A stretch of DNA of 64,000 nt from an uncultured Prevotella sp. (lineage in GTDB: Bacteria; Bacteroidota; Bacteroidia; Bacteroidales; Bacteroidaceae), in contig CAJODF010000002.1 of NCBI GenBank assembly GCA_905233555.1, positions 1-64,000 on the forward strand, given 5' to 3'. This document shows positions 19,126 to 30,624 of this stretch, in pieces (position 1 is the stretch's first letter; the number at the start of each line of letters is the position of its first letter). The notes under the pieces are model-generated. The model saw nothing but the letters and a program-made list of their open reading frames with translations, did no database searches and was not told the DNA's origin. The translations under genes and the position numbers were made by a program.

Positions 19126-20373
19126 ATGGTTAAGAAGGGTGTTTGTAGTTTCTGTGGAAGGACTGAAAGAGAGGTCAGACTGCTGATAACGGGACTCAAC
19201 GGATATATCTGTGAGGACTGTGTCCAGCAGGCTTACCAGATTCTTCAGCAACAGGACTGGATGCAGGAAGATAAGGAGACAGGAAAACAGGGAGGCAAGG
19301 AGACAGGCCGACAGAGGCACGTTCCCAAACCTCAGGAGATCAAAGCCTATCTTGACCAATACGTCATCGGTCAGGAGGAGGCGAAACGCTATCTGTCTGT
19401 GGCTGTCTATAATCACTACAAGCGCCTCCAACAGCCTTCGAGTGCCGATGAGGTGGAAATCGAGAAGAGCAACATCATCATGGTGGGCTCGACGGGAACG
19501 GGTAAGACGCTCCTGGCCAGAACCATCGCGCGCCTCCTGGATGTGCCGTTTACGATTGTGGATGCAACGGTGTTTACGGAGGCCGGTTATGTGGGAGAGG
19601 ATGTGGAGAGTATCCTGACGCGTCTGCTGCAGGTGGCCGACTATGATGTGAAAGCCGCCCAGCGTGGGATTGTGTTTATCGACGAGATAGACAAGATCGC
19701 CCGTAAGTCTGATAACCCTTCGATTACCCGTGATGTCAGTGGCGAGGGAGTCCAACAGGGTCTGCTGAAACTGTTGGAGGGCACGAATGTCAATGTACCG
19801 CCCAAAGGCGGAAGAAAGCATCCTGACCAGGAATACATCCAGTTGGATACCCGTAATATCCTGTTTATTTGCGGTGGTGCCTTCGACGGTATCGAACGCA
19901 AGATCGCGCAACGGATGAACACCCATGTGGTGGGCTATAATTCTGTTCAGAGTGTCGCTAAAATTGATAAGACAAACCTGATGCAATATATCGTGCCGCA
20001 GGACCTGAAGGCCTTTGGACTCATCCCGGAGATTATCGGCCGATTGCCAGTCCTGACCTATCTGAACCCGCTCGACCGTGAGGCACTGGAAAAGATTCTC
20101 GTGGAGCCGAAGAATTCCATTATCCGTCAGTATGTGAAACTCTTTGAGATGGACGGCATCGAACTTACCTTTGCTCCCGAGGCTTTGAAAATCATTGTCG
20201 ATAAGGCTGTAGAATATAAACTCGGTGCCCGCGGACTCCGGTCGATCGTGGAGAGTGTGATGATGGATACGATGTTTGATGCGCCTTCGAAAAAGATAAA
20301 GAAATTTGAAGTAACGGCCGACTTCTGTAAGAAGCAATTGGAGAAGTCGCATTTGCAGAAACTAGCCTCGTAA
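19126..20373 (+). CDS. clpX: ClpX unfoldase, ATP-binding subunit of ClpXP
   Basis: The protein has 415 residues. A C4 zinc finger (Cys7, Cys10, Cys29, Cys32) is followed by an AAA+ domain: Walker A GSTGTGKT (121-128), Walker B IVFIDEID, sensor region and pore loop GYVGEDVES. The linker at residues 50-63 ([14 protein letters not shown]) is encoded by an octamer array (19275-19314) related to the one just downstream of the gene. The linker is where length changes should be tolerated best. It recognises tagged substrates and feeds ClpP. Confidence 0.95.
   Translation: MVKKGVCSFCGRTEREVRLLITGLNGYICEDCVQQAYQILQQQDWMQEDKETGKQGGKETGRQRHVPKPQEIKAYLDQYVIGQEEAKRYLSVAVYNHYKRLQQPSSADEVEIEKSNIIMVGSTGTGKTLLARTIARLLDVPFTIVDATVFTEAGYVGEDVESILTRLLQVADYDVKAAQRGIVFIDEIDKIARKSDNPSITRDVSGEGVQQGLLKLLEGTNVNVPPKGGRKHPDQEYIQLDTRNILFICGGAFDGIERKIAQRMNTHVVGYNSVQSVAKIDKTNLMQYIVPQDLKAFGLIPEIIGRLPVLTYLNPLDREALEKILVEPKNSIIRQYVKLFEMDGIELTFAPEALKIIVDKAVEYKLGARGLRSIVESVMMDTMFDAPSKKIKKFEVTADFCKKQLEKSHLQKLAS
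19275..19314 (+). repeat. Octamer array GGAGACAG inside clpX
   Basis: Five 8-nt units (GGAGACAG, GAAAACAG, GGAGGCAA, GGAGACAG, GCCGACAG). An 11-nt block AAGGAGACAGG recurs 24 nt apart, so copies change length in whole codons only in sets of three. Confidence 0.7.
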
Positions 20374-20378
20374 ATTAA

Positions 20379-20410
20379 GGAGACAAGGAGACAGGGAGAC
20401 AAGGAGACAA
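20379..20410 (+). repeat. Octamer array GGAGACAA between clpX and recQ
   Basis: Four 8-nt units, three GGAGACAA and one GGAGACAG. They are the same family as the array inside clpX, 1.1 kb upstream. Confidence 0.85.
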
Positions 20411-20436
20411 GAATAAATAATGCTAGGAGGAAATAT

Positions 20437-22620
20437 ATGGCGGAAAAGATCAATCTAACAGCAGCATTAAAGAAATACTTTGGATTTGACAAGTTCAAAG
20501 GAGATCAGGAACGTATCATCCAGAATGTGTTGGACGGGAAAGATACCTTTGTGCTGATGCCGACGGGCGGGGGAAAGAGCCTCTGCTACCAGTTGCCGTC
20601 CTTGTTGATGGAGGGCACGGCCATCGTCATCTCGCCCCTGATTGCCCTGATGAAGAATCAGGTGGATGTCATCTCCAATCTGAGTGAACAAGAAGGGACA
20701 GCCCATTACCTGAACTCCTCGCTGAACAAGGCGGCGATCGATCAGGTGAAGGCGGATATCATCGCTGGGCACACCAAACTCCTCTATGTGGCTCCCGAGT
20801 CGTTGACGAAGGAGGACAATGTGGAGTTCCTGAAGTCTGTGAAGATCTCTTTCTATGCGATCGACGAGGCACATTGTATTTCGGAATGGGGCCATGATTT
20901 CCGTCCGGAATACCGTCGTATCCGTCCCATCGTGGATGAGATAGGACGTGCTCCTATTATCGCCCTGACTGCTACTGCTACCGATAAGGTGCGTTCAGAT
21001 ATCAAGAAAAACCTGGGTATCGTGGATGCGACGGAGTTCAAGAGTTCCTTCAACCGTCCGAACCTGTATTACGAGGTGCGTGCTAAGACGAAGGAGGTGG
21101 ATAAGGATATTATTAAGTTCATCAAACAGCACCCAGGAAAGAGCGGAATCATCTATTGTCTCTCGCGGAAGAAGGTAGAAGAACTGGCTGCTATCCTGCG
21201 TGCTAACGAGATCAAGGCGGCGGCTTATCATGCTGGCCTGGATTCTTCAACCCGGACACAGACTCAGGATGCCTTCCTGATGGAGGATATCGATGTGATC
21301 GTGGCCACCATCGCCTTTGGTATGGGTATCGATAAACCGGATGTACGTTTTGTGATCCATTATGATATCCCGAAGTCGTTGGAGGGCTATTATCAGGAAA
21401 CCGGTCGTGCGGGGCGCGACGGAGGCGAGGGTATCTGTCTGGCCTTCTATTCCAGCAAGGACCTGGATAAACTGGAGAAGTTTATGGAAGGAAAACCCGT
21501 GGCCGAACAGGATATTGGACGCCAGTTGTTGGTGGAGACGGCGGCTTATGCCGAGACGAGTGTCTGCCGTAGGAAGATGCTGTTGCACTATTTCGGTGAG
21601 ACTTATGATAAGGATAACTGTGGGAACTGTGATAACTGTCTGCATCCGAAGACCAAGATAGAGGCCAAGGATCAGTTGGTGACGGTGCTGAAGGTGATCC
21701 TGCTGATTAAAGAGAATTTCCGTAGCGACTATGTGATTGACTTCATCATGGGAAAGGAGACAGAAGAGATCTTGGCACACAAACATCATGAACTGGATGA
21801 GTTCGGTATTGGTGAGGATGATGACGAGAAGATCTGGAATCCGGTCATCCGTCAGGCACTCATTGCAGGCTATATCCGCAAAGAGGTGGAGAACTACGGT
21901 CTGTTGAAGGTGACGGCTGCCGGTAAGAAGTTCCTGAAGGCGCCGAAATCGTTTATGATAGTCAAGGATGCGGAGTTCAGCGATGATTATGAGGCTGGCA
22001 TGGAACATGAAGGCGGTACAGGTGCCCTTGACCCGACACTCAGTGCCATGTTGCGCGACCTCCGTAAGAAGGTCTCGAAACGGTTGGAGCGTCCGCCTTA
22101 TGTGATCTTCCAGGATGTCAGTATCGACCAGATGGCTACGGATTACCCTGTGACCCTCGAGGAACTGAAGAATATCCAAGGCGTGGGCGAGGGTAAGGTG
22201 AAACAGCCCTATGCCAAGGAATTTGTGGATCTGATTGCCAAGTACTGCGAGGAAAACGAGATAGAGCGTCAGGTGGACTTGCGCGTCCGTACCGTGGCTA
22301 AGAAATCAATGTTGAAGGTAAAGATTATTCAGAGTATCGACCGTCAGGTTGCCCTCGACGATATTGCCAATGCGCAGGGTATAGACTTCGATGAACTGCT
22401 CGACGAGATCGAGGCAATTGTCTATAGTGGTACGAAACTGAATATCGACTATTTCCTGGAAGAGGTCATGGACGAGGATCATATCGACGATATTTATGAT
22501 TACTTCGCAGAGTCGGATACCGACAGACTGAGTGTGGCTCAGGACGAATTAGGAAAAGACTATTCCGAAGACGAGATCCGTCTGGTACGTATCAAATTCA
22601 TCTCAGAAATGGCGAACTAA
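20437..22620 (+). CDS. recQ: ATP-dependent DNA helicase RecQ
   Basis: The protein has 727 residues, longer than E. coli RecQ (about 610). Superfamily 2 helicase motifs: I PTGGGKS (42-48), II DEAH (143-146), motif III LTATAT, VI QETGRAGRDG. A zinc-binding set CRRKMLLHYFGE...CGNCDNC follows, then an RQC winged helix and an HRDC-like domain (about 525-610). The C-terminal part is very acidic. The ATG is preceded by AGGAGG (20425-20430), one of few strong Shine-Dalgarno sequences in the window. It unwinds DNA in recombination and fork repair. Confidence 0.93.
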   Translation: MAEKINLTAALKKYFGFDKFKGDQERIIQNVLDGKDTFVLMPTGGGKSLCYQLPSLLMEGTAIVISPLIALMKNQVDVISNLSEQEGTAHYLNSSLNKAAIDQVKADIIAGHTKLLYVAPESLTKEDNVEFLKSVKISFYAIDEAHCISEWGHDFRPEYRRIRPIVDEIGRAPIIALTATATDKVRSDIKKNLGIVDATEFKSSFNRPNLYYEVRAKTKEVDKDIIKFIKQHPGKSGIIYCLSRKKVEELAAILRANEIKAAAYHAGLDSSTRTQTQDAFLMEDIDVIVATIAFGMGIDKPDVRFVIHYDIPKSLEGYYQETGRAGRDGGEGICLAFYSSKDLDKLEKFMEGKPVAEQDIGRQLLVETAAYAETSVCRRKMLLHYFGETYDKDNCGNCDNCLHPKTKIEAKDQLVTVLKVILLIKENFRSDYVIDFIMGKETEEILAHKHHELDEFGIGEDDDEKIWNPVIRQALIAGYIRKEVENYGLLKVTAAGKKFLKAPKSFMIVKDAEFSDDYEAGMEHEGGTGALDPTLSAMLRDLRKKVSKRLERPPYVIFQDVSIDQMATDYPVTLEELKNIQGVGEGKVKQPYAKEFVDLIAKYCEENEIERQVDLRVRTVAKKSMLKVKIIQSIDRQVALDDIANAQGIDFDELLDEIEAIVYSGTKLNIDYFLEEVMDEDHIDDIYDYFAESDTDRLSVAQDELGKDYSEDEIRLVRIKFISEMAN

Positions 22621-22671
22621 ATTGTAAAATGTATATAAATAAATTGTAAATTGTAAATTGTCAAATTGTAA
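22621..22671 (+). repeat. Heptamer array ATTGTAA upstream of guaB
   Basis: ATTGTAA at 22643, 22650 and 22665, with ATTGTCA at 22657; a first partial copy is at 22621. The array fills the 57-nt gap between recQ and guaB. Confidence 0.8.
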
Positions 22672-24165
<1,494 letters not shown>

Positions 24166-24177
24166 ACATTGAAGATT

Positions 24178-25614
24178 ATGAAGAGAGTTTTGTTTGTACT
24201 TATCATTTATCACTTATCACTTATCACTACTTTGGCTCAGCCAAAGTCCGATCCTGTAATCATGACCATCAACGGCACAGACGTGCCGCGTTCGGAGTTT
24301 GAGTATTCCTATAACAAGAATAATTCAGATGGTGTGATCGATAAGAAGACCGTCGATGAATATGTGGATCTGTTTATCAACTATAAGTTGAAGGTGGCGG
24401 CGGCACTGGATGCCAAGTTGGATACGCTGACATCCTTCAAACAGGAGTTTGCGATGTACCGCGACCAACAGGTGCGTCCAACCTTCGTGACGGATGCGGA
24501 TATCATGAAGGCGGCTCATGAGGCCTATGACCAGGCTAAGAAGGAGATTGGTCCGAAAGGACTGATCCACCCGGCTCATATCCTTGTCCGTCTCTTTTCG
24601 AATGCAACCCAGAGAGATCAGGATATCGCCAAACTTCGGGCAGATACCATCTACAAGATGTTGAAGAACGGTGCAGACTGGGATAATATCGCCCTGCGGT
24701 TTTCTGATGACCGTAAGACCGCTCGCAATGGCGGTCTGTTGGCTTGGATAGCTCCTAAGCAGGCCTTCCAGGAGTTTGAGGATGCGGCCTATGCCCTGCA
24801 GGTCGGTGAGATCAGTCAACCGGTATTGACACCCTCGGGCTATCATATCATCCTGATGAAGGAAAAGAAACAGTTGGAACCGTTCGACTCGTTGAAGGCC
24901 AGCATCATTCAGAAACTGGAGCAACAGGATATGCGCGACCGTATCGCTGAACAGAATATCATACAGAAAGTGCTGGACTCCTTTGGTAGGAAGAGTAAGG
25001 AGGATGTCTTGGTGGAACGGACCGACTCGTTGTCGGCGGCAGACCCGGAGATGAGATACCTGATTCAGGAATATCACGACGGACTGCTGCTCTATGAGAT
25101 CAGTAATCGTGAGGTCTGGGAGAAGGGTGCCAAGGACGAGGCTGGTCTGGCCGCTTATTTCAAGGAACATAAGCGTGACTATGCCTGGTCGGAGCCCCGT
25201 TATAAGGGTATTGCCTATCATGTGCAAAATAAGGCCGATGTGAAAGCCGTGAAGAACTGCGTCAAGAAACTGCCTTTCGACCAGTGGGCAGAGGCTTTGC
25301 GTACGACCTTCAATCCCGACTCGGTGATACGGATTCGTGTGGAGAAGGGACTCTTTAAACAGGGGGACAACGCGTTGATCGATAAGGAGGTCTTCAAAAG
25401 CAATACGACTGTGACGCCGATGGAGGGTTATCCGATAGATGCCGTCTATGGTAAGTTACTGAAGAAAGGTCCCGAGGACTATACCGATGTCCGCGGTCAG
25501 GTGACGGCCGACTATCAGGATATGCTGGAGAAAGCCTGGGTCTATGACCTGCGCAGGCGTTATCCTTTCACGGTGAACAAGGAAGTGTTGAAAACAGTTA
25601 ATAAACATCCATGA
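24178..25614 (+). CDS. Periplasmic parvulin-type peptidyl-prolyl isomerase
   Basis: The protein has 478 residues from the ATG at 24178; an in-frame TTG at 24169 is less likely. Residues 1-22 form a signal peptide ending LAQ, and its hydrophobic core (IIYHLSLITTL) is encoded by a heptamer array. A chaperone-like N-terminal region (SEFEYSYNKNN, YVDLFINYKLK) is followed by a parvulin domain at about 135-230 (HPAHILVRL, GGLLAWI, ISQPVLTPSGYHIILM). A second diverged copy may lie in the C-terminal half. It probably assists folding of outer-membrane proteins. It overlaps the next gene by 4 nt. Confidence 0.87.
   Translation: MKRVLFVLIIYHLSLITTLAQPKSDPVIMTINGTDVPRSEFEYSYNKNNSDGVIDKKTVDEYVDLFINYKLKVAAALDAKLDTLTSFKQEFAMYRDQQVRPTFVTDADIMKAAHEAYDQAKKEIGPKGLIHPAHILVRLFSNATQRDQDIAKLRADTIYKMLKNGADWDNIALRFSDDRKTARNGGLLAWIAPKQAFQEFEDAAYALQVGEISQPVLTPSGYHIILMKEKKQLEPFDSLKASIIQKLEQQDMRDRIAEQNIIQKVLDSFGRKSKEDVLVERTDSLSAADPEMRYLIQEYHDGLLLYEISNREVWEKGAKDEAGLAAYFKEHKRDYAWSEPRYKGIAYHVQNKADVKAVKNCVKKLPFDQWAEALRTTFNPDSVIRIRVEKGLFKQGDNALIDKEVFKSNTTVTPMEGYPIDAVYGKLLKKGPEDYTDVRGQVTADYQDMLEKAWVYDLRRRYPFTVNKEVLKTVNKHP
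24198..24232 (+). repeat. Heptamer array ACTTATC encoding a signal peptide core
   Basis: Five 7-nt units: ACTTATC (24198), ATTTATC, ACTTATC, ACTTATC, ACTACTT. The array starts seven codons into the isomerase gene. Confidence 0.85.
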
Positions 25615-27044
25615 GAGTAACAAGAAAGTTTATCATACCTGTGATGGCGGCCATCCCTTTGATGGGCATTGCCACCATGCCGAGTCCTGCCAGTATCCCG
25701 GCGCAGTCCATGATGGCGGCGGACTCCGATTCCATCGTACCGGTACACAGTATCATTGATGAGGTGATATGGGTCGTCGGCGATGAGGCGATTCTGAAGT
25801 CTGATGTGGAGAACCTGCGTATGCAGGCTGCCATGGAGGGGGTGAAATGGAGTGGGGATCCGGACTGTACGATTCCCGAACAGATTGCCGTCCAGAAACT
25901 CTTCGTCCACCAGGCTGATATCGATAGTATCGAAGTGACGGATGCCGACGTGGCACAGGATGTGGAACAGCAGATCAGCACATGGCTGGATATGGTTGAC
26001 GGCTCGCGGGAACGACTCGAAGAGTACAAGCATCAGACGATTACCCAGATGCGTAATGAGATGCGCGATGAGTTCAAAGATCGCCAGAAAGTACAGAAAA
26101 TGCGTCAGAAACTGGTGGAGGATATTGCTGTGACACCGGCTGATGTTCGCCGTTATTTCTCGAACCTTCCACCGGATAGTCTGCCGTTTGTCAATACCGA
26201 GGTGGAGGTGCAGATTATTTGTCAGACACCCCGTATTGAGGAGGAGGAAATCAACCGTGTGAAGGATGAGTTGCGTGACTATACGGATCGAGTGAATAAA
26301 GGTGAGTCGTCTTTCCAGACGCTGGCCCGTCTGTATTCCGAAGACACAAATTCTGCCCGTAGGGGCGGTGAACTGGGGCTGATGGGCCGTGGTACACTGG
26401 ATCCGGCCTTTGCGACGGTGGCCTTCAACCTGACCGATCCGAAAAAGATCTCCAAGATTGTGGAGTCGGAGTTCGGTTATCATATCATCCAACTGGTGGA
26501 GAAGCGGGGCGACAAGGTGAATGTGCGCCATATCCTGAGGAAACCGGTGGTCTCCGACGAGGCGATCGAGAAAGCCCTGAACCGTCTGGACTCCATCGCT
26601 AAGGATATCCGGGAGGGTAAGTTCTCGTTTGAGGACGGCGCCTCCCTGTTGTCTGATGACAAGGACACGCGCAGTAACAAAGGTCTGATGTCCAACTCTC
26701 AGTTACAGTATCGTAGCATCACCTCTCGTTTCCAGATGCAGGATCTCCCGCCCGAGGTGGCCAAAGTGGTTGATACCATGCAGGTCGGACAGATCTCGAA
26801 GTCGTTCCAGATGATCAACCAGAAGGGCAAGACCGTCTGTGTGATTGCCAAGTTGAAGAGCAAAGTGGATGGTCACAGGGCCAATATCAGTGACGACTAT
26901 CAGGTGCTGAAGGAAGTGGTGCTGAACAAACGACGCGAGGAAGTGCTCCACCAGTGGGTCGTGGATAAGATCAAGGGTGTCTATACACGTCTGAATGAGA
27001 ATTACCGTGACTGTAAATTCGAATACGAGGGGTGGATCAAATAA
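25611..27044 (+). CDS. SurA-like periplasmic chaperone / peptidyl-prolyl isomerase
   Basis: The protein has 477 residues. After a signal-like N-terminus comes a SurA N-terminal domain beginning IIDEVIWVVGDEAILKSDVE (about 49-68). A parvulin domain follows at about 195-300 (FQTLARLYSEDTNSARRGGELG, ESEFGYHIIQLVEKRGDKVN), then a second at about 305-410 (NVRHILRKP). This SurA-like layout fits a chaperone that escorts barrel proteins to the outer membrane. It overlaps the preceding isomerase by ATGA, so the pair is probably made together. Confidence 0.88.
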   Translation: MRVTRKFIIPVMAAIPLMGIATMPSPASIPAQSMMAADSDSIVPVHSIIDEVIWVVGDEAILKSDVENLRMQAAMEGVKWSGDPDCTIPEQIAVQKLFVHQADIDSIEVTDADVAQDVEQQISTWLDMVDGSRERLEEYKHQTITQMRNEMRDEFKDRQKVQKMRQKLVEDIAVTPADVRRYFSNLPPDSLPFVNTEVEVQIICQTPRIEEEEINRVKDELRDYTDRVNKGESSFQTLARLYSEDTNSARRGGELGLMGRGTLDPAFATVAFNLTDPKKISKIVESEFGYHIIQLVEKRGDKVNVRHILRKPVVSDEAIEKALNRLDSIAKDIREGKFSFEDGASLLSDDKDTRSNKGLMSNSQLQYRSITSRFQMQDLPPEVAKVVDTMQVGQISKSFQMINQKGKTVCVIAKLKSKVDGHRANISDDYQVLKEVVLNKRREEVLHQWVVDKIKGVYTRLNENYRDCKFEYEGWIK

Positions 27045-27045
27045 G

Positions 27046-27093
27046 TGTAGCGCTATTGTAAGGCTATTGTAGCGCTAATGGAGCGATAGGAAA
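27046..27093 (+). repeat. 11-nt tandem repeat between surA-like and ostA-like genes
   Basis: GCGCTATTGTA, AGGCTATTGTA and GCGCTAATGGA follow one another at 11-nt spacing, ending just before the next ATG. Confidence 0.6.
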
Positions 27094-27100
27094 GAAAGGG

Positions 27101-28675
27101 ATGAGGAAGTTCGCTTTTTTCTGGTTGATGGTGCTGGTTCTGCTGACGGCAGTATCTGTCGATGCCCAGAAGAACCGTACCCGGAAACGTCCTGCCCGTA
27201 AGACGAGGGTGCAGGACAAGCGCGTCTATCTGGTCCATGCCGACGTGCTCCATTTCGACCAGTATAAGAATCCCGATGCGACCATCCTCAATGGCAAGGT
27301 GCATTTCACTCATGTCGGGGCCCGCCTCTATTGCGACAGTGCCTATTTCTATGAGGCGAGCAACTCCTTTGAGGCTTTCGGTCATGTGAAGATGTATCAG
27401 GGTGATACACTATCCCTCTTCAGTGACTATGCCTATTACGACGGCAATGAACAGATAGCGCGGGCACGGTATAATGTCATCCTGAAAAACCGGAAGACCA
27501 CGCTCTATACGGACAGTCTGGACTTCGACCGTCTTTATGACAACGCCTATTTCTTCGAGGGCGGTAAGATGGTCGATGGAAACACGACGCTGACTTCCGA
27601 CTGGGGCGAGTATAATACGAAGAGCAAGATGTCGGTGTTCAACTACGACGTGAAGATGAAAAGTCCGAAGTTCTACCTAACCACGGACACACTGTATTAT
27701 GACAACGCCCGTTCGATGGCGCATATCGTGGGATCTTCGAACATCACGTCCGGCAAGAGCCATATCTATTCGGAACAGGGTTACTATGACACGAAGAATG
27801 AACAGGCCCGACTGATGGAACGGTCGGTACTCAACAACGAAGGCAGGCGACTGGTGGGCGACAGTGTCTATTATGACTCGAAACTGGGCGTCAGTCAGGC
27901 TTTCCGCAACGTCGTCTATGTGGATTCTGTCAATAAGAACAAACTGACGGGTAATTACGGCGAGTATTACGAAAATACGGGTTTTGCCCTTTGTACCGAC
28001 AGTGCGGTGGCCATCGATTATTCGCAGGGTGACTCGCTCTTCATGCATGCTGATACCTTCAAGGTCGTGACCTTCAACATCGAGACGGACTCCGTCTATC
28101 GAAAACTCTATGCCTTCCATAAGGTAAGGGCCTACCGACGGGATGTGCAGGCGGTCTGTGACTCCTTGGTGTATAATTCGAAGGACTCGTGCATGACAAT
28201 GTATCGGGACCCGATTGTCTGGAACAACAACCAGCAGTTGCTGGGCGACGAAATACAAGTCTTTTTGAAGGACTCTGTCATCGACCGCGCCCATGTCATC
28301 GGGAATGCTTTCTCGATTCAACAACTCCGTAGTGATACCGCTTGTTACAATCAGGTATCCTCCAAGGAGATGTTCGCTTATTTCATCGACGGGAACATCC
28401 ATGAGGCACAGGCGGTGGATCAGGTCATCATCGGTTATTACTTCGAGGAAGGCGACTCTGTACCGATTATCTATAATTACCAGGAGACCACCGAACTGAA
28501 GATGTTCCTCAAGGACCGGAAGTTGCAGAGTGTGTGGACGCCCAAGACCAGTGGTACGATGTACCCGCTCAACCAGATACCGGCTAACAAGAAGTTCTTG
28601 ACCGGTTTTGCGTGGTATGATGAGGTCCGACCTCGTGATCGGTATGATATCTTTGTTTGGCGACCAAAGAAGTGA
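27101..28675 (+). CDS. OstA/LptA-like LPS transport protein
   Basis: The protein has 524 residues. Residues 1-22 form a signal peptide (VSVDAQ). The rest is a long row of short beta strands with the OstA pattern (DSAYFYEASNSFEAFGHVKM, YTDSLDFDRLYDNAYFF, DTLYYDNARSMAHIVG), which in this family forms a beta jelly roll that carries LPS across the periplasm. It is too short and lacks the barrel of a full LptD. It sits between the SurA-like gene and mutL and probably works with lptB at 16076. Confidence 0.82.
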   Translation: MRKFAFFWLMVLVLLTAVSVDAQKNRTRKRPARKTRVQDKRVYLVHADVLHFDQYKNPDATILNGKVHFTHVGARLYCDSAYFYEASNSFEAFGHVKMYQGDTLSLFSDYAYYDGNEQIARARYNVILKNRKTTLYTDSLDFDRLYDNAYFFEGGKMVDGNTTLTSDWGEYNTKSKMSVFNYDVKMKSPKFYLTTDTLYYDNARSMAHIVGSSNITSGKSHIYSEQGYYDTKNEQARLMERSVLNNEGRRLVGDSVYYDSKLGVSQAFRNVVYVDSVNKNKLTGNYGEYYENTGFALCTDSAVAIDYSQGDSLFMHADTFKVVTFNIETDSVYRKLYAFHKVRAYRRDVQAVCDSLVYNSKDSCMTMYRDPIVWNNNQQLLGDEIQVFLKDSVIDRAHVIGNAFSIQQLRSDTACYNQVSSKEMFAYFIDGNIHEAQAVDQVIIGYYFEEGDSVPIIYNYQETTELKMFLKDRKLQSVWTPKTSGTMYPLNQIPANKKFLTGFAWYDEVRPRDRYDIFVWRPKK

Positions 28676-28678
28676 AAT

Positions 28679-30544
28679 ATGTCAGATATAATTCAACTGT
28701 TGCCTGATAGTGTTGCCAACCAGATTGCTGCGGGTGAGGTGATACAGCGACCGGCTTCTGTGATCAAGGAGTTGGTGGAGAATGCCGTCGATGCGGACGC
28801 TAAGACCATCCATGTGCTGGTGGTCGATGCTGGTCGTACGTCTATTCAGGTGATTGACGATGGTAAGGGAATGTCCGAAACGGATGCCCGTCTGGCTTTC
28901 GAGCGGCATGCTACTTCTAAGATCCGCCAGGCAGAAGACCTCTTCGCCCTGCATACGATGGGCTTCCGGGGAGAGGCGCTCGCCTCCATTGCCGCTGTGG
29001 CTCAGGTGGAACTCCAGACACGGACAGCATCAGACGAGGTGGGTACGATGGTTTCTGTCTCGGGCTCGAAGGTGGTCGGTCAGGAACCGGTGTCCTGTCC
29101 GGTGGGTAGTAATTTTAAGGTGGAGAACCTCTTTTTCAACGTGCCCGCCCGTAGGAAGTTCCTCAAGACGAATGCCACGGAGCTCAATAATATCCTGACG
29201 GCCTTTGAACGGATTGTCCTCGTCTATCCTGAGATATGTTTTACCCTACATAGCAATGGGGTGGAACTGATGAACTTGAAGGCGGGCAGTCTGCGACAGC
29301 GTATCACGGATGTCTTTGGTCGTCAGTATGGGCAGGATCTGATACCGGTAGAGGTCAGTACGGCCATGTGTCGGATAGTTGGTTTTGTGGCGAAACCGGA
29401 GTCGGCTCGGAAAAAGGGTGGCTGCGACCACCTCTTTGTGAACGGCCGGTATATGAAGCACCCGTATTTCCATAAGGCGGTTGTGACGGCATATGACCGT
29501 CTGATCCAGGAGGGCATGCAGGTACCTTATTTCCTATATTTTGATGTCAATCCCGCTGATATCGATGTCAATATCCACCCGACTAAAACAGAGATCAAGT
29601 TTGAGAATGAACAGGCCATCTGGCAGATTCTGACAGCAGCGGTCCGCGATGCCATCGGGAAGTTCTGTGAGGTGCCTACCATCGATTTCGATACCGTTGG
29701 TCGTCCGGAGATTCCGGTCTATGACCCGGAACAGCCTGTCGCGCCCCCTCAACCCCATTATAACCCAGACTATAACCCGTTTGATGATAAGAGGAAAGTG
29801 ACAAGTGACAAGTGGAAAGAGAGTAGTGACAAGTGGAAAGAGGGTGTGGACCCTGAATGGCAGAGGCTTTATGATTCTATTTCGTCTGGACCTGCTCAAA
29901 AACCATTGGACTCAGATCCGGCTGATTTGTTTGAGTCGCCGGAGGCGCCTGTCACTTCCGCGCCCTCACTGATTGCAGAAAAGTCACCCGTCCATTATCA
30001 GTTTAAAGGGAAATATGTCATGTCGGCGGTGAAGTCGGGATTGATGATTATTGATCAGCATCGCGCTGACATACGCATCTTATACGAAAAGTACATGGAA
30101 CAACAGCATGCCATGGCCTCTGGAACCCAGAAGATGCTTTTCCCGGAAACCATTCAGTTTTCTGCCTCTGACGCTGTGATATTTGACGCCATCCTACCGA
30201 TGCTCTCAGGGTTGGGCTTTGACCTGAGCGACCTGGGGGGTAATACGTATGCCATCAACGGTATCCCCACCGGTATCGAAGGCATCGACCCGGTGATGCT
30301 CCTGCGACGGATGGTCAGTGATGCCTTGGAGAAGGGTAGGAGTGTGACTGACGAGATGAATAGTACGGTGGCATTGAGTCTGGCACGCAGTGCGGCAATA
30401 CCCTATGGTCAGATTCTCAGCAACGACGAGATGGAGAATCTGGTGAATGAACTGTTTGCCTGCACGAATGTGAACTACACCCCCGATGGCAAGGCCATCC
30501 TTTGTATCCTCCCGCAAGCGGATATTGAGCATCTTTTAGGCTAA
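28679..30544 (+). CDS. mutL: DNA mismatch repair protein MutL
   Basis: The protein has 621 residues. The N-terminal GHKL ATPase keeps its motifs: [10 protein letters not shown] (16-25), [21 protein letters not shown] and [10 protein letters not shown]. The C-terminal dimerisation domain begins near residue 440. Where endonuclease-type MutL has DQHA(x)2E(x)4E, this one has [12 protein letters not shown], lacking the first Glu, and its end ([13 protein letters not shown]) lacks the CPHGRP-type motif, so nicking activity is doubtful. The linker at residues 371-390 is encoded by a 56-nt heptamer array. It links mismatch recognition by MutS to strand removal. Confidence 0.94.
   Translation: MSDIIQLLPDSVANQIAAGEVIQRPASVIKELVENAVDADAKTIHVLVVDAGRTSIQVIDDGKGMSETDARLAFERHATSKIRQAEDLFALHTMGFRGEALASIAAVAQVELQTRTASDEVGTMVSVSGSKVVGQEPVSCPVGSNFKVENLFFNVPARRKFLKTNATELNNILTAFERIVLVYPEICFTLHSNGVELMNLKAGSLRQRITDVFGRQYGQDLIPVEVSTAMCRIVGFVAKPESARKKGGCDHLFVNGRYMKHPYFHKAVVTAYDRLIQEGMQVPYFLYFDVNPADIDVNIHPTKTEIKFENEQAIWQILTAAVRDAIGKFCEVPTIDFDTVGRPEIPVYDPEQPVAPPQPHYNPDYNPFDDKRKVTSDKWKESSDKWKEGVDPEWQRLYDSISSGPAQKPLDSDPADLFESPEAPVTSAPSLIAEKSPVHYQFKGKYVMSAVKSGLMIIDQHRADIRILYEKYMEQQHAMASGTQKMLFPETIQFSASDAVIFDAILPMLSGLGFDLSDLGGNTYAINGIPTGIEGIDPVMLLRRMVSDALEKGRSVTDEMNSTVALSLARSAAIPYGQILSNDEMENLVNELFACTNVNYTPDGKAILCILPQADIEHLLG
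29791..29846 (+). repeat. Heptamer array inside the mutL linker
   Basis: Eight 7-nt units, all starting with G: GAGGAAA, GTGACAA (twice in a row), GTGGAAA, GAGAGTA, GTGACAA, GTGGAAA, GAGGGTG. It encodes [17 protein letters not shown]. Gain or loss of one unit would shift the reading frame. Confidence 0.85.
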
Positions 30545-30573
30545 AACTGTTAAAAAACGTCAACGATTCTCAA

Positions 30574-30608
30574 CTTTTCACTTTTCACTTATCACTTATC
30601 ACTTTTTT
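30574..30608 (+). repeat. Heptamer array CTTTTCA/CTTATCA before tRNA-Val
   Basis: Five units: CTTTTCA, CTTTTCA, CTTATCA, CTTATCA, CTTTTTT. The array ends 4 nt before the -7 box of the tRNA promoter and so occupies its -33 region. Confidence 0.85.
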
Positions 30609-30612
30609 GTAG

Positions 30613-30620
30613 TACCTTTG
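30613..30620 (+). promoter_or_regulatory. Promoter -7 box for tRNA-Val leader
   Basis: TACCTTTG is a perfect -7 box. No TTTG lies at the expected -33 position, which is taken by heptamer repeats. Confidence 0.6.
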
Positions 30621-30624
30621 CAGT

